DNA of 64,000 nucleotides, from positions 1 to 64,000 of the forward strand of contig CAVTBY010000005.1 of the NCBI GenBank assembly GCA_963733085.1. Direction: 5' to 3'. The notes under the pieces are model-generated. The model ran no database searches. It was not told where the DNA came from and worked only from the letters and a program-made list of their open reading frames with translations. This stretch comes from Desertimonas sp963733085 (GTDB taxonomy: Bacteria; Actinomycetota; Acidimicrobiia; Acidimicrobiales; Ilumatobacteraceae). Numbering within the stretch: position 1 is the stretch's first letter; the number at the start of each line of letters is the position of its first letter. The translations under genes were made by a program, and so were the position numbers. This document shows positions 1-10,485 of the stretch, piece after piece.

Positions 1-24
1 CATTACCAATTGCTAGCTGGCGAG

Positions 25-1358
25 ATGGTTCAGATCCGGTTCGTTGCCCAGCCGTTTGCTGACGGGCGGGATTTGCGTGACTTCGTGCACTCGGTTGCCA
101 ACGATCCTGCCCTGACGCACCTACCTCGATGTCGTCGTCGCGGGCGACGCTCGGATGCAGCCGGCTCCGTGACGACTTGGAGACGATCGGGGTCGGGGCT
201 GGTGAGATCCGGATCATCATCGGCATCGACGAGGGCGGCGCCACGCGTCAAGGTCTGGAATTGGCTCGCACCTGGTTTGGTACCGTCCACGCTTTCCACG
301 ACCGCAGCGGACGAACCTTCCACCCCAAGGTGTATCTGGCGCGGGCGCAATGTTTCGGCTCGGCTATTGGTCGGCTCCCACAACGCAACGGCGGGCGGGG
401 TCTACTTCAACGACGAGGCCGGGATCGAGGCCGAGTTGACTCTGCCAAGCGATGGCGAGCTTCGGCAAGCGTCCAGAAAGTATGTCGCCCGGCTCTACGC
501 CGATGGCGAGCTGTGCAAGGAGCTCAGCGACCCCGTTCTTGCCGAGATGTTGGCGAATCCCCGTTATCAAATTGGCAACGAGGACGATCTCGTTGTCGCC
601 CGTCCTCCAGGCGCGCCAGAGGAGCTCGACGCAGACGTGGACGTCGATGCGACGCCGGCCCCTGCCGCGGCCTCACCCTCGATGTTCGGCGGGAGTTCCG
701 AGTCAAAGCGGCCCGATCCAGGGGTCGGTGGACCCGCGAAGAAGGCCGCGCCACTGAAGAAAGCAGCGCCGACCAAGAAAGCAGCGCCGGCCGGAACAAG
801 CTGCGCCTGTCGGTCCACCGCCGGTGTACCCGCCCGCAGCACACGCTGCCGTGCAGAAGCGATGGTTCAAGCGCCTGTCTGCCTCAGACGCACAACACCC
901 GCCGACTGCCGGGACCAATGTGACGGGCGTGCTCAGGTTGGTCCAAGCCGGGCACCCAATCAATCAGACGAACTACTTCCGGCATGACTTCTTCGCCGCA
1001 CTCCCTTGGGCTGGAACGACTGAGCCGTGCGGCGTTCTCGAGCACACAGTCGTTCCCTTCGATGTTGTCGTTGCCGGTGCGCATCTGGGCACGCGAAACC
1101 TCCGCGTGGACGATGCGGCGTACCGCGAGGCCGGGCAGGGTAACCACACGTCTGTCCTTCATTGGGACGGCCTGACGGCGACTCTTGGCGGTACTGACTA
1201 CACCGGCCACTACGTCGTAATCGAGCGGCTCGCCGACGGGTCTGATATACAGACTTGAGATCACCCCTCACGACCCCGGCCCTGGCGCGTCCATCGTGAA
1301 GGAACGCGGGCCGTCAGCGGAGGACGACTTCTACCGGAACTGCTACCGGGACGGGTAG
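25..1358 (+). pseudogene. PLD-family nuclease / NgoFVII-like restriction protein, multiply frameshifted
   Basis: The gene can be followed only by changing frame. It opens with MVQIRFVAQPF (ATG at 25), passes through two frames by about position 155, and then reads GEIRIIIGIDEGG and FHPKVYL. The frame changes again near 350 to give LLVGSHNATAGGV, a phospholipase-D-like HxK...S.N motif set, followed by an acidic and Lys/Ala-rich linker. After about 835 a third segment (KRWFKRLSASDAQ, YFRHDFFAALPW) resembles the C-terminal DNA-binding part of PLD-type restriction proteins, and a last change near 1243 leads through IYRLEITPHD to the stop at 1356. Strong protein-level conservation across about five frame changes means recent decay or sequence errors. 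The family assignment is from recalled motifs; the exact substrate is unknown. Confidence 0.6.
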
Positions 1359-1581
1359 AAGCGGATTAGTGACCACAGCATGGTTGAACACGGCGATTCA
1401 CGGAGGTCCAGCTCAGAGGCCAGGGAACGGACGCGAGCGGACTTCCATGAACACTCACTCCTTCGGAGTTCGAAGTCCTTCCTCATCGCTCACGAGAGCT
1501 TCGTATCCGGAAGGGCCGAATTCTACCGAAGCCCGGCGACACAATCAACGGCGGCTTCCGCCGACACAGTCGATGATTGTC

Positions 1582-2029
1582 TCAGGCTGCCGCCCGGGGA
1601 GGAGCGATGACGACGATCGACGCCTTCGCCAGGTTGGAACTCTCGCCGTCGGACTTCTGTAGGCCTCCAGGGTGAAGATCATCCCGTGTTCCGGATGCCC
1701 GGGGCGGGGCCATCGCACGATGCCCTGCCCGTTGGAGCTGGCCTCGCCAGAAGTGATCGACGCCACACCGTACTTCTCCCCCACGGTCAGACCAGGTCTG
1801 CGGGAGTCACGCCCTTTGCGCTCATCACCGTTCGAGATACACGGAGACCGCTACAGCGGGAACGCCAGCTCTTCAGTTCGCTCGCGGCGGTCCTGGTAAG
1901 GTTCGTGCCCGCTCGAACCGCTACACCCTCTGACCACTTCGTGTTGCTCTCGATGATCATCCGGTAGATCAGTTCAACGTCGAGAATCGACGCGTCATCC
2001 TGATAGACGGTGCCGGGATCCGGGGCCAC
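1582..2029 (-). pseudogene. Hypothetical protein of a TIGR04255-linked module, frameshifted
   Basis: Minus-strand pieces line up as one protein across at least two frame changes: a start-proximal part with LDVELIYRMI, a middle part with MSAKGVTPADLV running into GEKYGVASITSGE and RPGHPEHGMIF, and a C-terminal part with KSDGESSNLAKAS ending at the stop at 1582-1584. This resembles small hypothetical proteins that start with a Y-R-x-I motif and end with a helix after an AHGxVF-like stretch. I know no function for them. It lies about 15 bases behind the gene ending at 2045, so the two were probably cotranscribed. Start is taken as GTG at 2029. Confidence 0.4.
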
Positions 2030-2044
2030 AGTCAGTTGTTGTGA

Positions 2045-2423
2045 TCAGGTCGCACCAGAGGAAGGGCCTGTAGGCGTCTCCAACCTCGTCCTGATGGGCC
2101 GCGAGGGGACCCTCCTCTTCACCATCAGGTCTTTTGATGAAGACAGTGTGACGTTTCCGCTTCCTCGATTTCGAGGAGCATGTTCGACGGCCGTGCCCTC
2201 CCATTCGAGCAGGACGCCCCCGTCTATCGACGCCATGACATCGGGGAGAGGAATCGTTCGTCGAGACTCTGGGAGGAATTTGCCCGTCATTCTGAGCGTC
2301 GGACAGCCGGGCGGACGCGCCGTCGCCGTCCCAGTCGTCGCTCAGCCTCGACAATGGCTCGAGCAGCTGAACGGCGAGATCGCGGACGGGATGACGCTGT
2401 GCGCCTACTCCCTTTACCGCTAG
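2045..2423 (-). pseudogene. Hypothetical protein (DDWDG...DGGVLLEW type), frameshifted
   Basis: Two minus-strand frames together match a small hypothetical family: the upstream frame carries LLEPLSRLSDDWDGDGA, the downstream one LPDVMASIDGGVLLEWEG and continues to a stop at 2045. The frame change lies near 2290-2330. Members of this family (L..DWD..GA then P.V..S.DGGI.LEW) often sit beside a TIGR04255 protein, as here. Function is unknown. No intact start was identified; the right boundary is approximate. Confidence 0.4.
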
Positions 2424-2542
2424 ACGGCCGTTGACCACAAGTCGAACGTCCGGTTCCGAGAGCCATCGACCGGTGTCGCCACGGCCGAGGGGCCGTGGCC
2501 AAACCTCATCGTCGCTCAGGGTGGATCGTGAGCGAGGATCCA

Positions 2543-3396
2543 TTAGGTCGGTCCTTGTGTTTCCCCTTCTTTCTCGTCGTTGCGCTGCCATACCGCGTGC
2601 ATTGCTGGCGTCGTTAGATCGGCGAAAGCGCGCACGATCCACTCATGGCGATTTCGGCAGACTCGTACTCCCGATATGTCGGTGCGTGTCGGTCTACCGC
2701 GTGCAGTGAGATTCATCACGAAGATCGGGTGATTCGACGGACGCTCGAACCCCGGCGTCACTGTGACATGCAAGCGCCCTAGTGGCAATTCAGCACCGGC
2801 GGGGTCGGCGATCACGAACCGCAATTCCGAAATAGACTGCTCGGGATCCGGAGAAAGCCATCAGTCAGGCTTTCTCGACCGGCGAGAAAGCTGAACACAC
2901 GGCTTGCATCGCCGTGACTGTCCCAGACGTCGACGGGTTCGATGTGGTTGACGTAGGTGACCTCGACCTGTTCGTGCTCGAGGAACCCATTGGTGAGCGC
3001 ACTCTCGCCGATTTCTACCCACCGCGAGAAGGAATTCCATCTGCTCCCCCACCGTCCGTACTCAGCTTCTGGCGCAACCTTGCGCCAGTTCGCCGCGATC
3101 CAGTTCGGCTGGAGCTGCAGCAGTTCGTCGCCAACGTCGTTAAGGAACCAGTATCGGGTTGGCGGGGGACCAGTCAGGAGCTCAAGCGACATCTGACGTT
3201 GCTCGGCAAAGGCTCCGAAGTGCTCATCGGGGCCTCGTATCCTGCGTTCTCTCTAATCACAGGAAAGCCCGCGCTCCCGAGGACGGGTGACTTCGGCGAC
3301 AGTCAGCATCGAGTAGCCCTCGACCGGCTTGAAACGCGATGCGATGACGACCTCGGTGACCGGAGGTGAGGCGAAGCTCGGAAGTGGTTGCGGCAT
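2543..3396 (-). pseudogene. TIGR04255 family protein, frameshifted
   Basis: The ATG at 3396 gives MPQPLPSFASPPVTEVVIASRF, the usual TIGR04255 N-terminus (P.V.EVV..v.F.P). The reading frame is then lost near 3290 and resumes as FGAFAEQRQMSLELLTGPPPTRYWFL, DELLQLQPNWIAANWRK and a long segment to about 2850, where another frame change leads into SELRFVIADP and GRLHVTVTPGFERPSNHPIFVMNL. It ends at 2543. TIGR04255 is a sporadically distributed family of roughly 250-residue proteins of unknown biochemical function. The module order (this gene, then the two small genes to its left) is one I associate with the family; a defence role is only a guess. Confidence 0.6.
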
Positions 3397-4067
3397 CCTG
3401 AGGTCAAGCTATTGCCCAAGCGCAGGGCTGGCACCCGCGGTTGCTCGTGATTCGTGACTCCTGAATCATGAGTCCAGAGTACTGACCCGATAGATGCATG
3501 CGGGAACATACGCGTGAGCTCTCGAAGATGATCTTCAACGCCCAGCATCGGCTCGCGGTCGCCCAGGTTTCTGCTCCGCCGAAAAAGCCTAAGTACTCGG
3601 CTACGAGGAAGTGGCAGCCACGTCAGTCGGTCTGTCGCAGCAGGGAACCAGCGATCCTGGTGCGAGTCGGAGCTCTTCGACGGATCGAGGTGGGTCGTTC
3701 CGTGCATTACCAGCGCGCCGAGTCGAGCTTCTGGCCGTTTCTGCAGGAACTAATATCACGGGGGTAGCCCGTCGGCTCCAGCGCAGCGAAGCCAGAGGCG
3801 CTATTCGGCGACTGCGAGTCGGGAGTTGGTGAAGTATTCGGCGACGACGTGGTGCAGGTTGTGCCACATCACCTGGCTAGCGGCCCAGGCGGAACTGATC
3901 ATAGAGAACCTTCGCAGGTACGCAGCCGAAAGGGGGACTTCCGACCACGACACATCAGCGAGACGCCAGGCGTGCCGCCTCCGGGTTGCACCCCACGTTG
4001 CACCCCGGGCTGCGCGGTCCGGCTTTGGGCCGAGCCGTTCGCATTTACACCCTCTGCGCTGGGCATC
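3397..4067. other. Gene-poor stretch next to the tRNA-Ile 3' end
   Basis: I see no supportable gene in this 670-base stretch. It contains short open frames in several phases but none with a recognisable protein. A 10-base word, GTTGCACCCC, occurs twice 12 bases apart (3985-3994 and 3997-4006), 60 bases beyond the tRNA 3' end. Together with the broken accessory genes to the left, this fits debris of an element that once integrated at tRNA-Ile, but no integrase or clear attachment duplication is visible in the window. Confidence 0.4.
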
Positions 4068-4144
4068 TGGTGGGGCTAGCAAGAATCGAACTTGCGACCT
4101 CATCCTTATCAGGGATGCGCTCTAACCGACTGAGCTATAGCCCC
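4068..4144 (-). tRNA. tRNA-Ile (GAU), CCA encoded
   Basis: Reverse complement folds as a standard cloverleaf: acceptor GGGGCTA pairs with TAGCCCC, D-arm GCTC...GAGC, anticodon stem CATCC/GGATG around loop CTGATAA with anticodon GAT (Ile), T-arm GCAAG-TTCGATT-CTTGC. The discriminator A is followed by a genomically encoded CCA (4068-4070). tRNA-Ile behind gyrA-DUF3566 is a conserved actinobacterial arrangement. The usual partner tRNA-Ala is not seen to the left of it in this window. Confidence 0.97.
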
Positions 4145-4203
4145 GGAGACCGGCGCCTGGATGGCGGCCAGGAAATCTGGCAGCAGTCGAGGCTATCGGC
4201 GGC

Positions 4204-5268
4204 TCAGCCGCCGCGGGCGCGGCGGACGCGTGCCTCGGCACCTTGAGCGGCGGCCGTTTCCGGCATGCCGCTTGCCGGGCGGCGGGCCGGTGCCGTGGCG
4301 AAGCGGCGCATCGGAGAGGCCGTCTTCTCGATGACCTCCTCCTCGAGGACGGTCAGGCGGATGCCGCCGACGAGATCGGTGATCAGGTTGAACAGCGTCG
4401 CTGTGAGTACCGCCAAGCCCGTCAAGGCCACCGCTCCGAACAGGCCTCCGATCCAGGCATTGTGGAAGATCTCGCCACCGTCGAGCTCGAACACCTCCCA
4501 CCCTGTCGACTCCATCCCACGCTCGATGTTGTCGATCGTGCCGGTGGCGTAGGCGACGTTCCACAACAGCACGCCGGCGATCAGAGCGATCGCGTAGGCG
4601 ACGACGCTGAAGGCCGCCGCGACCTTGAACACGCTCCACGGATCGACCTGACGAACGACGCGGGTGACTCGCCGCACCCGCGGCCTCCGACCGGCAAGTC
4701 GCGGTACCGGGGCCACGGTGGTCGGCCGCAGTGTCGCCACCGGCTGTTCCGGTGGGCGTGTAGGCGGCCTGGAGACCGTGGGCGTTGCGACGTGAGCGCC
4801 ACGGGACGCGCGTCGAGCCGTCGGCTGGGCGGCCAACGGCACGGCGATCCCCGACACCGTTGTCGGGCCGCTCGCGGCGGGCTCGGCCGTCGGCATCGGG
4901 GCTGGACGCTTCGCTTGTTTGGCTCCAGGAGGAGGCGGCGGCTTGGAACCCTTCGGTTCGGCGGGCGGAGTGGGTACCGGCGCCGGTCCTATCAACAAGG
5001 GGTCGCCACTCACGAGTTGGGACGAAGGCGGATCCGGCTGCGCTGTCCGTTCGGACTCGTGCTCCGGTTCGAAAAGCTCGTGAGTACCGCCGGTTTCGAC
5101 CGCCACGGGTCCGGACTCGTCGACACTGGCTTGCGCCACCGAGTCGTCTGTCTCGCCCGATGGCAACGCCCGATCCGGCTCGACATCACCGTTGCCCACT
5201 GCCGGCAGCAAGTCTTGCTCGTCCGAAGGCGTCGACGCAGGGGCGTCGGAGCGCTCGGTTCTGGCCAT
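4204..5268 (-). CDS. DUF3566 membrane protein
   Basis: 354 residues. The first two thirds are a low-complexity Pro/Ala/acidic cytoplasmic region. From about residue 215 comes the DUF3566 domain: VTRVVRQVDPWSVFKVAA, a first membrane helix (AYAIALIAGVLLWNVAYATG), an IERGMESTGWEVFEL segment, a second helix (GGLFGAVALTGLAVLTATLFNLI) and LVGGIRLTVLEEEV. The family lies directly downstream of gyrA in actinobacteria (Rv0007 in M. tuberculosis), where it is an uncharacterised membrane protein. A TadE/G-like gene is inserted between it and gyrA here. ATG at 5268. Confidence 0.9.
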   Translation of the reverse strand: MARTERSDAPASTPSDEQDLLPAVGNGDVEPDRALPSGETDDSVAQASVDESGPVAVETGGTHELFEPEHESERTAQPDPPSSQLVSGDPLLIGPAPVPTPPAEPKGSKPPPPPGAKQAKRPAPMPTAEPAASGPTTVSGIAVPLAAQPTARRASRGAHVATPTVSRPPTRPPEQPVATLRPTTVAPVPRLAGRRPRVRRVTRVVRQVDPWSVFKVAAAFSVVAYAIALIAGVLLWNVAYATGTIDNIERGMESTGWEVFELDGGEIFHNAWIGGLFGAVALTGLAVLTATLFNLITDLVGGIRLTVLEEEVIEKTASPMRRFATAPARRPASGMPETAAAQGAEARVRRARGG

Positions 5269-5319
5269 GACGTCGAGTGTACGCAGCGCTTCCGCCGTCT
5301 CCCGGGCAGGCCGTCGGCC

Positions 5320-5637
5320 TCACGGCCCTCGGTTGCTGGCCGACGCCGTTGCCGCGGCGCGCCCGATCCTCACCTTCACGGTGATCGTGACCCCGTCACC
5401 GTCGGGCCGGCTCGACCACGAAACCAACGTCGCCCCGTTCTCGGCGGCCACCTGCGTCGAGGCCTCGCGCCCTCCTTCGACGCCTGCCAACGCTGCCGCG
5501 TCGGCGGCGGTTCGCGCCCTGCCGGCGTCGACAACGTTGCCGCCAAGCTCGGCGAGCGCCACCGTGGCGAGGATCGCCAAGGCGACGGCGATGAGGGCGA
5601 GCGGGACGGCTTGGCCCCGATCGTCGCGCACGCACAC
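5320..5637 (-). CDS. TadE/TadG-like pilus-assembly-related membrane protein
   Basis: About 105 residues. The GTG start at 5637 is chosen because GGAGG lies 6 bases upstream; an earlier in-frame GTG at 5670 has none. It begins with a short basic segment (VRDDRGQAVPL), then one hydrophobic helix (ALIAVALAILATVALAEL), then GRARTAADAAALAGVEGGREAS, the classic TadG/TadE-like pattern in which a helix is followed by a TAADAAALAGA motif. Family members are exported pseudopilin-like proteins of Flp/Tad systems, but no other tad gene is visible. It sits between gyrA and the DUF3566 gene on the same strand. Confidence 0.75.
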   Translation of the reverse strand: MCVRDDRGQAVPLALIAVALAILATVALAELGGNVVDAGRARTAADAAALAGVEGGREASTQVAAENGATLVSWSSRPDGDGVTITVKVRIGRAAATASASNRGP

Positions 5638-5717
5638 CGCGTACCTCCAGTCGACTCGGATTGTCGGCACCGCATGGTGCGATGGAGGACGTCTCCTGCG
5701 CGGACGTCGATGTTTGA

Positions 5718-8170
5718 CTACTCGTCGGCGGCGAAGATCGGGGCGACTGAGGCGACGATCTGGCCGTCGTCGAGGTTCATCACCCGTACACCGGTGGCCC
5801 CGCGTCCTTGCGACGAGATCTCCCGCACCGGCATGCGGATCGTCACACCCCCAGAGGACACGGCGACGATCTCGTCGTCGATGCCGACCATGAAGGCGGC
5901 AACGACGTGACCCTTGCGACCGGTGAGCTTGATCCCGATCACACCTTGGCCACCGCGCCCTTGGGCGTTGTAGTTCTCGAGCTGTGTGCGCTTGCCGTAG
6001 CCGGCCTCGGTGATCATCAGGATCGCCGTGTCGTCGCGGGCGACGTCGACCGAGACGACTTCGTCGCCGGTACGCACGCGCATGCCGCGGACGCCGGCGG
6101 CGGTGCGTCCCATCGGACGGACCTCGTCCTCGTTGAAGCGGATCGTCATCCCCCGCCGGGTGACCATGAAGATGTCGTCGCCACCACTCGTCTCGATCAC
6201 ACGAACGAGTTGGTCACCGTCGCGCAGGTTGATGGCGATGAGGCCGTCACGGCGGCTGGAGTCGTAGGCGTCGAACGCCGTCTTCTTCACCTGACCCTGC
6301 CGGGTGGCGAAGAACAGGTAGCGCTCGCCGGCGAAGTCGCGGGTGTCGATGATCGCCTGGATCGTCTCGCCGGGCTGCAAGGGCAGCAGGTTGACGATCG
6401 GCATGCCCTTCGCCGTCCGCTCGCGCTCGGGGATGTCGAGCGCCCGCAGCCGGTAGACCTTGCCGAAGTTGGAGAAGAACAACAGGTGGGCGTGGGCGGT
6501 CGTGAAGATGACATGGCGGACGAGATCGTCGGCCTTGAGCCGGGCACCGGCGACACCACGGCCACCGCGAGCCTGCGTCTTGAACTGGCCGGCCGGGACG
6601 GCCTTGACGTACTGCGCCTCGGTCATCACGACGACGAGCTCCTTGTCGTCGACAAGGTCTTCGATCGACATGTCACCCGAGTCGAGGACGATCTGGCACA
6701 CGCGTGGCGTCGCGAACTTCTCGCGGATCGGTCGCCAGCTCCGACTTGATGACGCTGCGCAGCAGCACCGGATCGGCGAGGATCGCCTGCAGCTCACGGA
6801 TCGCCTCCCGGGTCTCCTCGAGCTCGCGCTCCAACTCGATGCGGGACAGCCGGGTGAGCCGGCGCAACTGCATGTCGAGGATGTCGATCGCCTGAATCTC
6901 GGAGAAGCTGAAGGGCTCGGCCATCAAGCCGTCCTTGGCCGCTCCGGCGTCCTCGCTGGCGCGGATCAGGGCGATGATCTCGTCGATGACGTCGAGCGCC
7001 TTGATCCGCCCCTCGAGGATGTGCTCGCGGTCCTGTGCCTTGCGAAGGCGGAACTCGGAACGCCGGGTGACGACCTCGACCTGGTGGTCGATGTAGCCCT
7101 GGAGCAGCTGGGTGAGGTTGAGCGTGCGGGGAACCCCGTTGACGAGGGCGACCATGTTGATGGCGAACGACGACTGCAGCTGGGTGAGCTTGAACAGGTT
7201 GTTGAGCACCACGTTGGCGTTGCCGTCGCGCTTGAGCGTGATGACGAGTTCGGTCTTGCCTTCGGCGGACGCGTCGTTGACGTCGGCGATGCCGTCGAGC
7301 TGGCCGGAGTCGACGAGTTCCTGGATGCGGGCGGCGATCGACGAGCAGCTCGTCTGGTACGGCAGCTCGGAGACGACGATCTGCATCGCCCCCTTCTTCG
7401 ACTCCTCGATCTCGGCCGTCGCCCGCACCTTCACGCTGCCTCGGCCGGTGCGGTAGGCATCGATGATCCCGGCCCGGCCGAGGATGCTGCCGCCAGTCGG
7501 GAAGTCGGGGCCCTTGACGAACTGCATCAGGTCGTCGGGGGTCGACTCGGGGTTGTCGATGAGGTGGACGACGGCGTCGATGGCCTCGCCGAGATTGTGC
7601 GGCGGGATGTTCGTGGCCATCCCGACGGCGATGCCCTGGGAGCCGTTGACGAGCAGGTTGGGGAACCGCGCCGGGAGCACGACCGGCTCTTCGACCTTGC
7701 CGTCGTAGTTCGGCCGCATGTCGACGGTGTCTTCGTCGATGTCGGCGAGCAGCTCCATCGCCAACGGGTGCAGGCGGCACTCGGTGTAGCGCGGTGCGGC
7801 CGCCGAGAAGTCGGGCGACCCGAGGTTGCCGTGGAAGTCGATCAGCGGGTGGCGCAGCGAGAACGGCTGGGCCATGCGCACGAGGGCGTCGTAGATCGCC
7901 GCGTCGCCGTGCGGGTGGAAGTTGGCCATCGTGTCGCCGGTGACGCGGGCGCACTTGACGTGGTTGCGGTCGGGACGGAAGCCCTGCACCTCCATGTCCC
8001 AGATGATCCGGCGGTGCACTGGCTTGAGCCCGTCACGTACGTCGGGCAAGCGCCCGCGCCGTGATGACCGACATGGCGTAGTCGAGGAACGAGCTCTCCA
8101 TCTCGTCCTGCAGGCCGATCGCTTGCACCGGCTCGAACGGCAGCTCAGGAGGAAGTGTGGCGTCAGACAT
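5718..8170 (-). CDS. gyrA: DNA gyrase subunit A (two apparent single-base insertions)
   Basis: Catalytic subunit of type II topoisomerase; cleaves and rejoins DNA to introduce negative supercoils. ATG at 8170 opens MSDATLPPELPFEPVQAIGL, followed by SFLDYAMSVITARAL. The frame breaks near 8050 and resumes with PDVRDGLKPVHRRI, covering the breakage-reunion domain (GRRGTGDTMANFHPHG-like region with ARVTGDTMANFHPHGD, AAPRYTECRL containing the catalytic Tyr). A second break near 6735 separates SVIKSELAT from REKFATPRVCQIV. After it come the C-terminal beta-pinwheel repeats, including the GyrA-box-like QARGGRGV. Each break is repaired by deleting one base (CTTG for CTG; ACCG for ACG). A functional gyrA is essential, so these are most likely sequence errors. 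Confidence 0.95.
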
Positions 8171-8268
8171 TGTCGTTGGCTTTCGGCGGGGGTGTGGGGG
8201 CAGAGGCTCCGCCGGAGCCCCTGTCGCGACGGGAAGCGAGCGCAGCGAGGAACGAGGAAGGCGAAACA

Positions 8269-10292
8269 TCAGAAGTCGAGGTTGCGGACGTCGCGGGCGT
8301 TGGTGGCGATGAAGTTGCGGCGGCTCTCGACGTCGTCGCCCATCAGCACGCTCATCACCTCGTCGGCGAGGGCGGCCTCCTCGACCGTGACCTGCAGCAG
8401 CGTGCGTGTCGCCGCGCCCATCGTGGTGACCTTGAGCTCGTCCCAGTCCATCTCGCCGAGTCCCTTGAGGCGCCCGAAGTCCTTCTTGTGGTTGGGATGC
8501 TCGTCGAGGAACCGCGCCTTGGCGGCGTCGTCCTTGATGTACACCTTCTCCTTGCCGACCTCGGTGGAGTACAGCGGCGGCTGGGCGATGTAGACGAAGC
8601 CGTGCTCGACGAGCGGGCGCATCTGGCGGTAGAAGAACGTGAGCAGCAGCGTGCGGATGTGACTGCCGTCGACGTCGGCGTCGGCCAGGGCGATGACCTT
8701 GTGGTAGCGGGCCTTGGTGGCGTCGAACTCCTCGCCGACACCGGCACCGATCGCCGTGATCAGCGCCTGGATCTCGTTGTTCTTGAGCATCTTGTCGACG
8801 CGGGCGCGCTCGACGTTGAGGATCTTGCCGCGGATCGGCAGCAGCGCCTGGGTACGCGGATCGCGGGCGTTGAGGGCGGTGCCGCCGGCGGAGTCGCCCT
8901 CGACGATGAACAGCTCGCTCTCGGCGGCGTTGCGGCTGGAGCAGTCCTTCAGCTTGTCGGGCATGCCCGCGCCCGACAGCGCCGTCTTGCGGCGGATGGC
9001 GTTGCGGGCGTTCTTGGCCGCGACCCGCGCCTGGGCCGCGGAGATCGCCTTCTTGACGACGCGGTTGGCCTCGGTCGGGGTTCTCCTCGAGCCAGTCGCC
9101 GAGACGTTCGTAGGTGGCCTTCTGGACGAACGAGCGCATCGGGACGTTGCCGAGCTTGGCCTTCGTCTGACCCTCGAACTGCGGGTCGCGCAGCTTCACC
9201 GAGATGATCGCCGTGATGCCCTCGCGGATGTCCTCGCCGAGGAGGTTGTCGTCCTTCTCCTTGAGCAGCGTCTTGGCCCTGGCGTACTTGTTGACCACCG
9301 ACGTGAGCGCCGTCTTGAACCCCTCGACGTGCATCCCGCCCTCGGTGGTGGAGATGCCGTTGGCGTAGCCGTGGATGCCCTCGTAGTACCCGGTGTTCCA
9401 CTGCACGGCGATGTCGAGCATCTGGCCGTCGTCGTCGACGTCCTCGAAGTGGCAGACCTTGGAGAACAGCGCCTCCTTGGAGGCGTTGAGGTGCTTGACG
9501 AAGTCGACGATGCCGCCGCGGTACTGGTAGGTGACCTTCTGCTCCTTCTCCGGACGTTCGTCGACGAACAGGATCTCCAGGCCGCGGTTGAGGAACGCCA
9601 TCGTCTGCAGCCGCTCGAGCACCGTGCGGGCGACGAACTCGGTGCCCTCGGCGACGAACACGGTCGGGTCCGGCCAGAACGTGATCGTGGTTCCGGACTT
9701 GCGACCGCGGGCCGGTGTCGGGCCGACGACTTCGAGCTTGCCCTGTGGCTTGCCGCCCTTGGCGTACTCCTGACGGTGGTGCTTGCCGTCGCGGTCGACC
9801 TCGAGCAGGAGTCGCTCGGACAGGGCGTTGACGACGCTGACGCCGACGCCGTGCAGGCCGCCGGACACCTTGTAGCCGTCGCCACCGAACTTGCCGCCGG
9901 CGTGCAGCACGGTGAGCACGACCTCGGCCGCGCTCTTGCCCTTGTTGCGCCCCGACGGGTACGGGTCGACGGGGATGCCGCGCCCGTTGTCCTCGACTCG
10001 GCAGCCGCCGTCGGCGCAGCAACGTGACGACGATGCGGTCGGCGAAGCCGGCCATCGCCTCGTCGACGGCGTTGTCGACGACCTCCCAGATGAGGTGATG
10101 CAGACCAGCGAGACCGGTCGAGCCGATGTACATCCCCGGGCGCTTGCGCACCGGGTCGAGACCCTCGAGCACCTGGATGTCCTTGGCGCCGTAGTCGCGG
10201 GAACCACCGTTCGGCGCGCTCTCGCCGTTGCCGTTTCCGGCACCGCTGATGCTGTCGTCACTCGACACGGATGTGTTCTCAGTTCTCGTCAT
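8269..10292 (-). CDS. gyrB: DNA gyrase subunit B (two apparent single-base insertions)
   Basis: ATPase subunit of gyrase. ATG at 10292 gives a Ser/Asn-rich N-terminal extension, then VLEGLDPVRKRPGMYIGST and WEVVDNAVDEAMAG (GHKL ATP-binding Asn). The frame breaks near 10020 and resumes as ADGGCRVEDNGRGIPVD, GGLHGVGVSVVNALS, then the transducer domain. A second break near 9075 follows GDWLEENP; the rest reads TEANRVVKKAISAAQAR, ELFIVEGDSAGG and ALADADVDGSHIRTLLLTF (TOPRIM metal motifs), ending NLDF. Removing one base at each site restores a full-length protein. It is 98 bases upstream of gyrA on the same strand. Confidence 0.95.
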
Positions 10293-10485
10293 GAAGCGTC
10301 TTCGTTCGCTGCGCTTGGGTCGGCGGACAGGGGGTAGTGCCTGACCGCCGGTCGGGGCAACCACGATCTCCTGCCGATCTGCGGATCTGCCCACGTCACG
10401 GGCCATTTCCGACGGCCCGCAACCTGCCTCGGGAAGACCGCTTGGAGGCGTGTTTGCGATGTACTCTCAGTCTACCGGCGGGGTG

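Noticed and set aside
3801..4103. Minus-strand ORF reading RSQVRFLLAPP next to tRNA-Ile
   Set aside because: That string is simply the translated tRNA 3' end; no independent coding evidence.
5718..10292. Programmed frameshifting in gyrA/gyrB
   Set aside because: Four sites, no shared slippery heptamer or pause structure, and gyrase is not known to use it; sequence error fits better.
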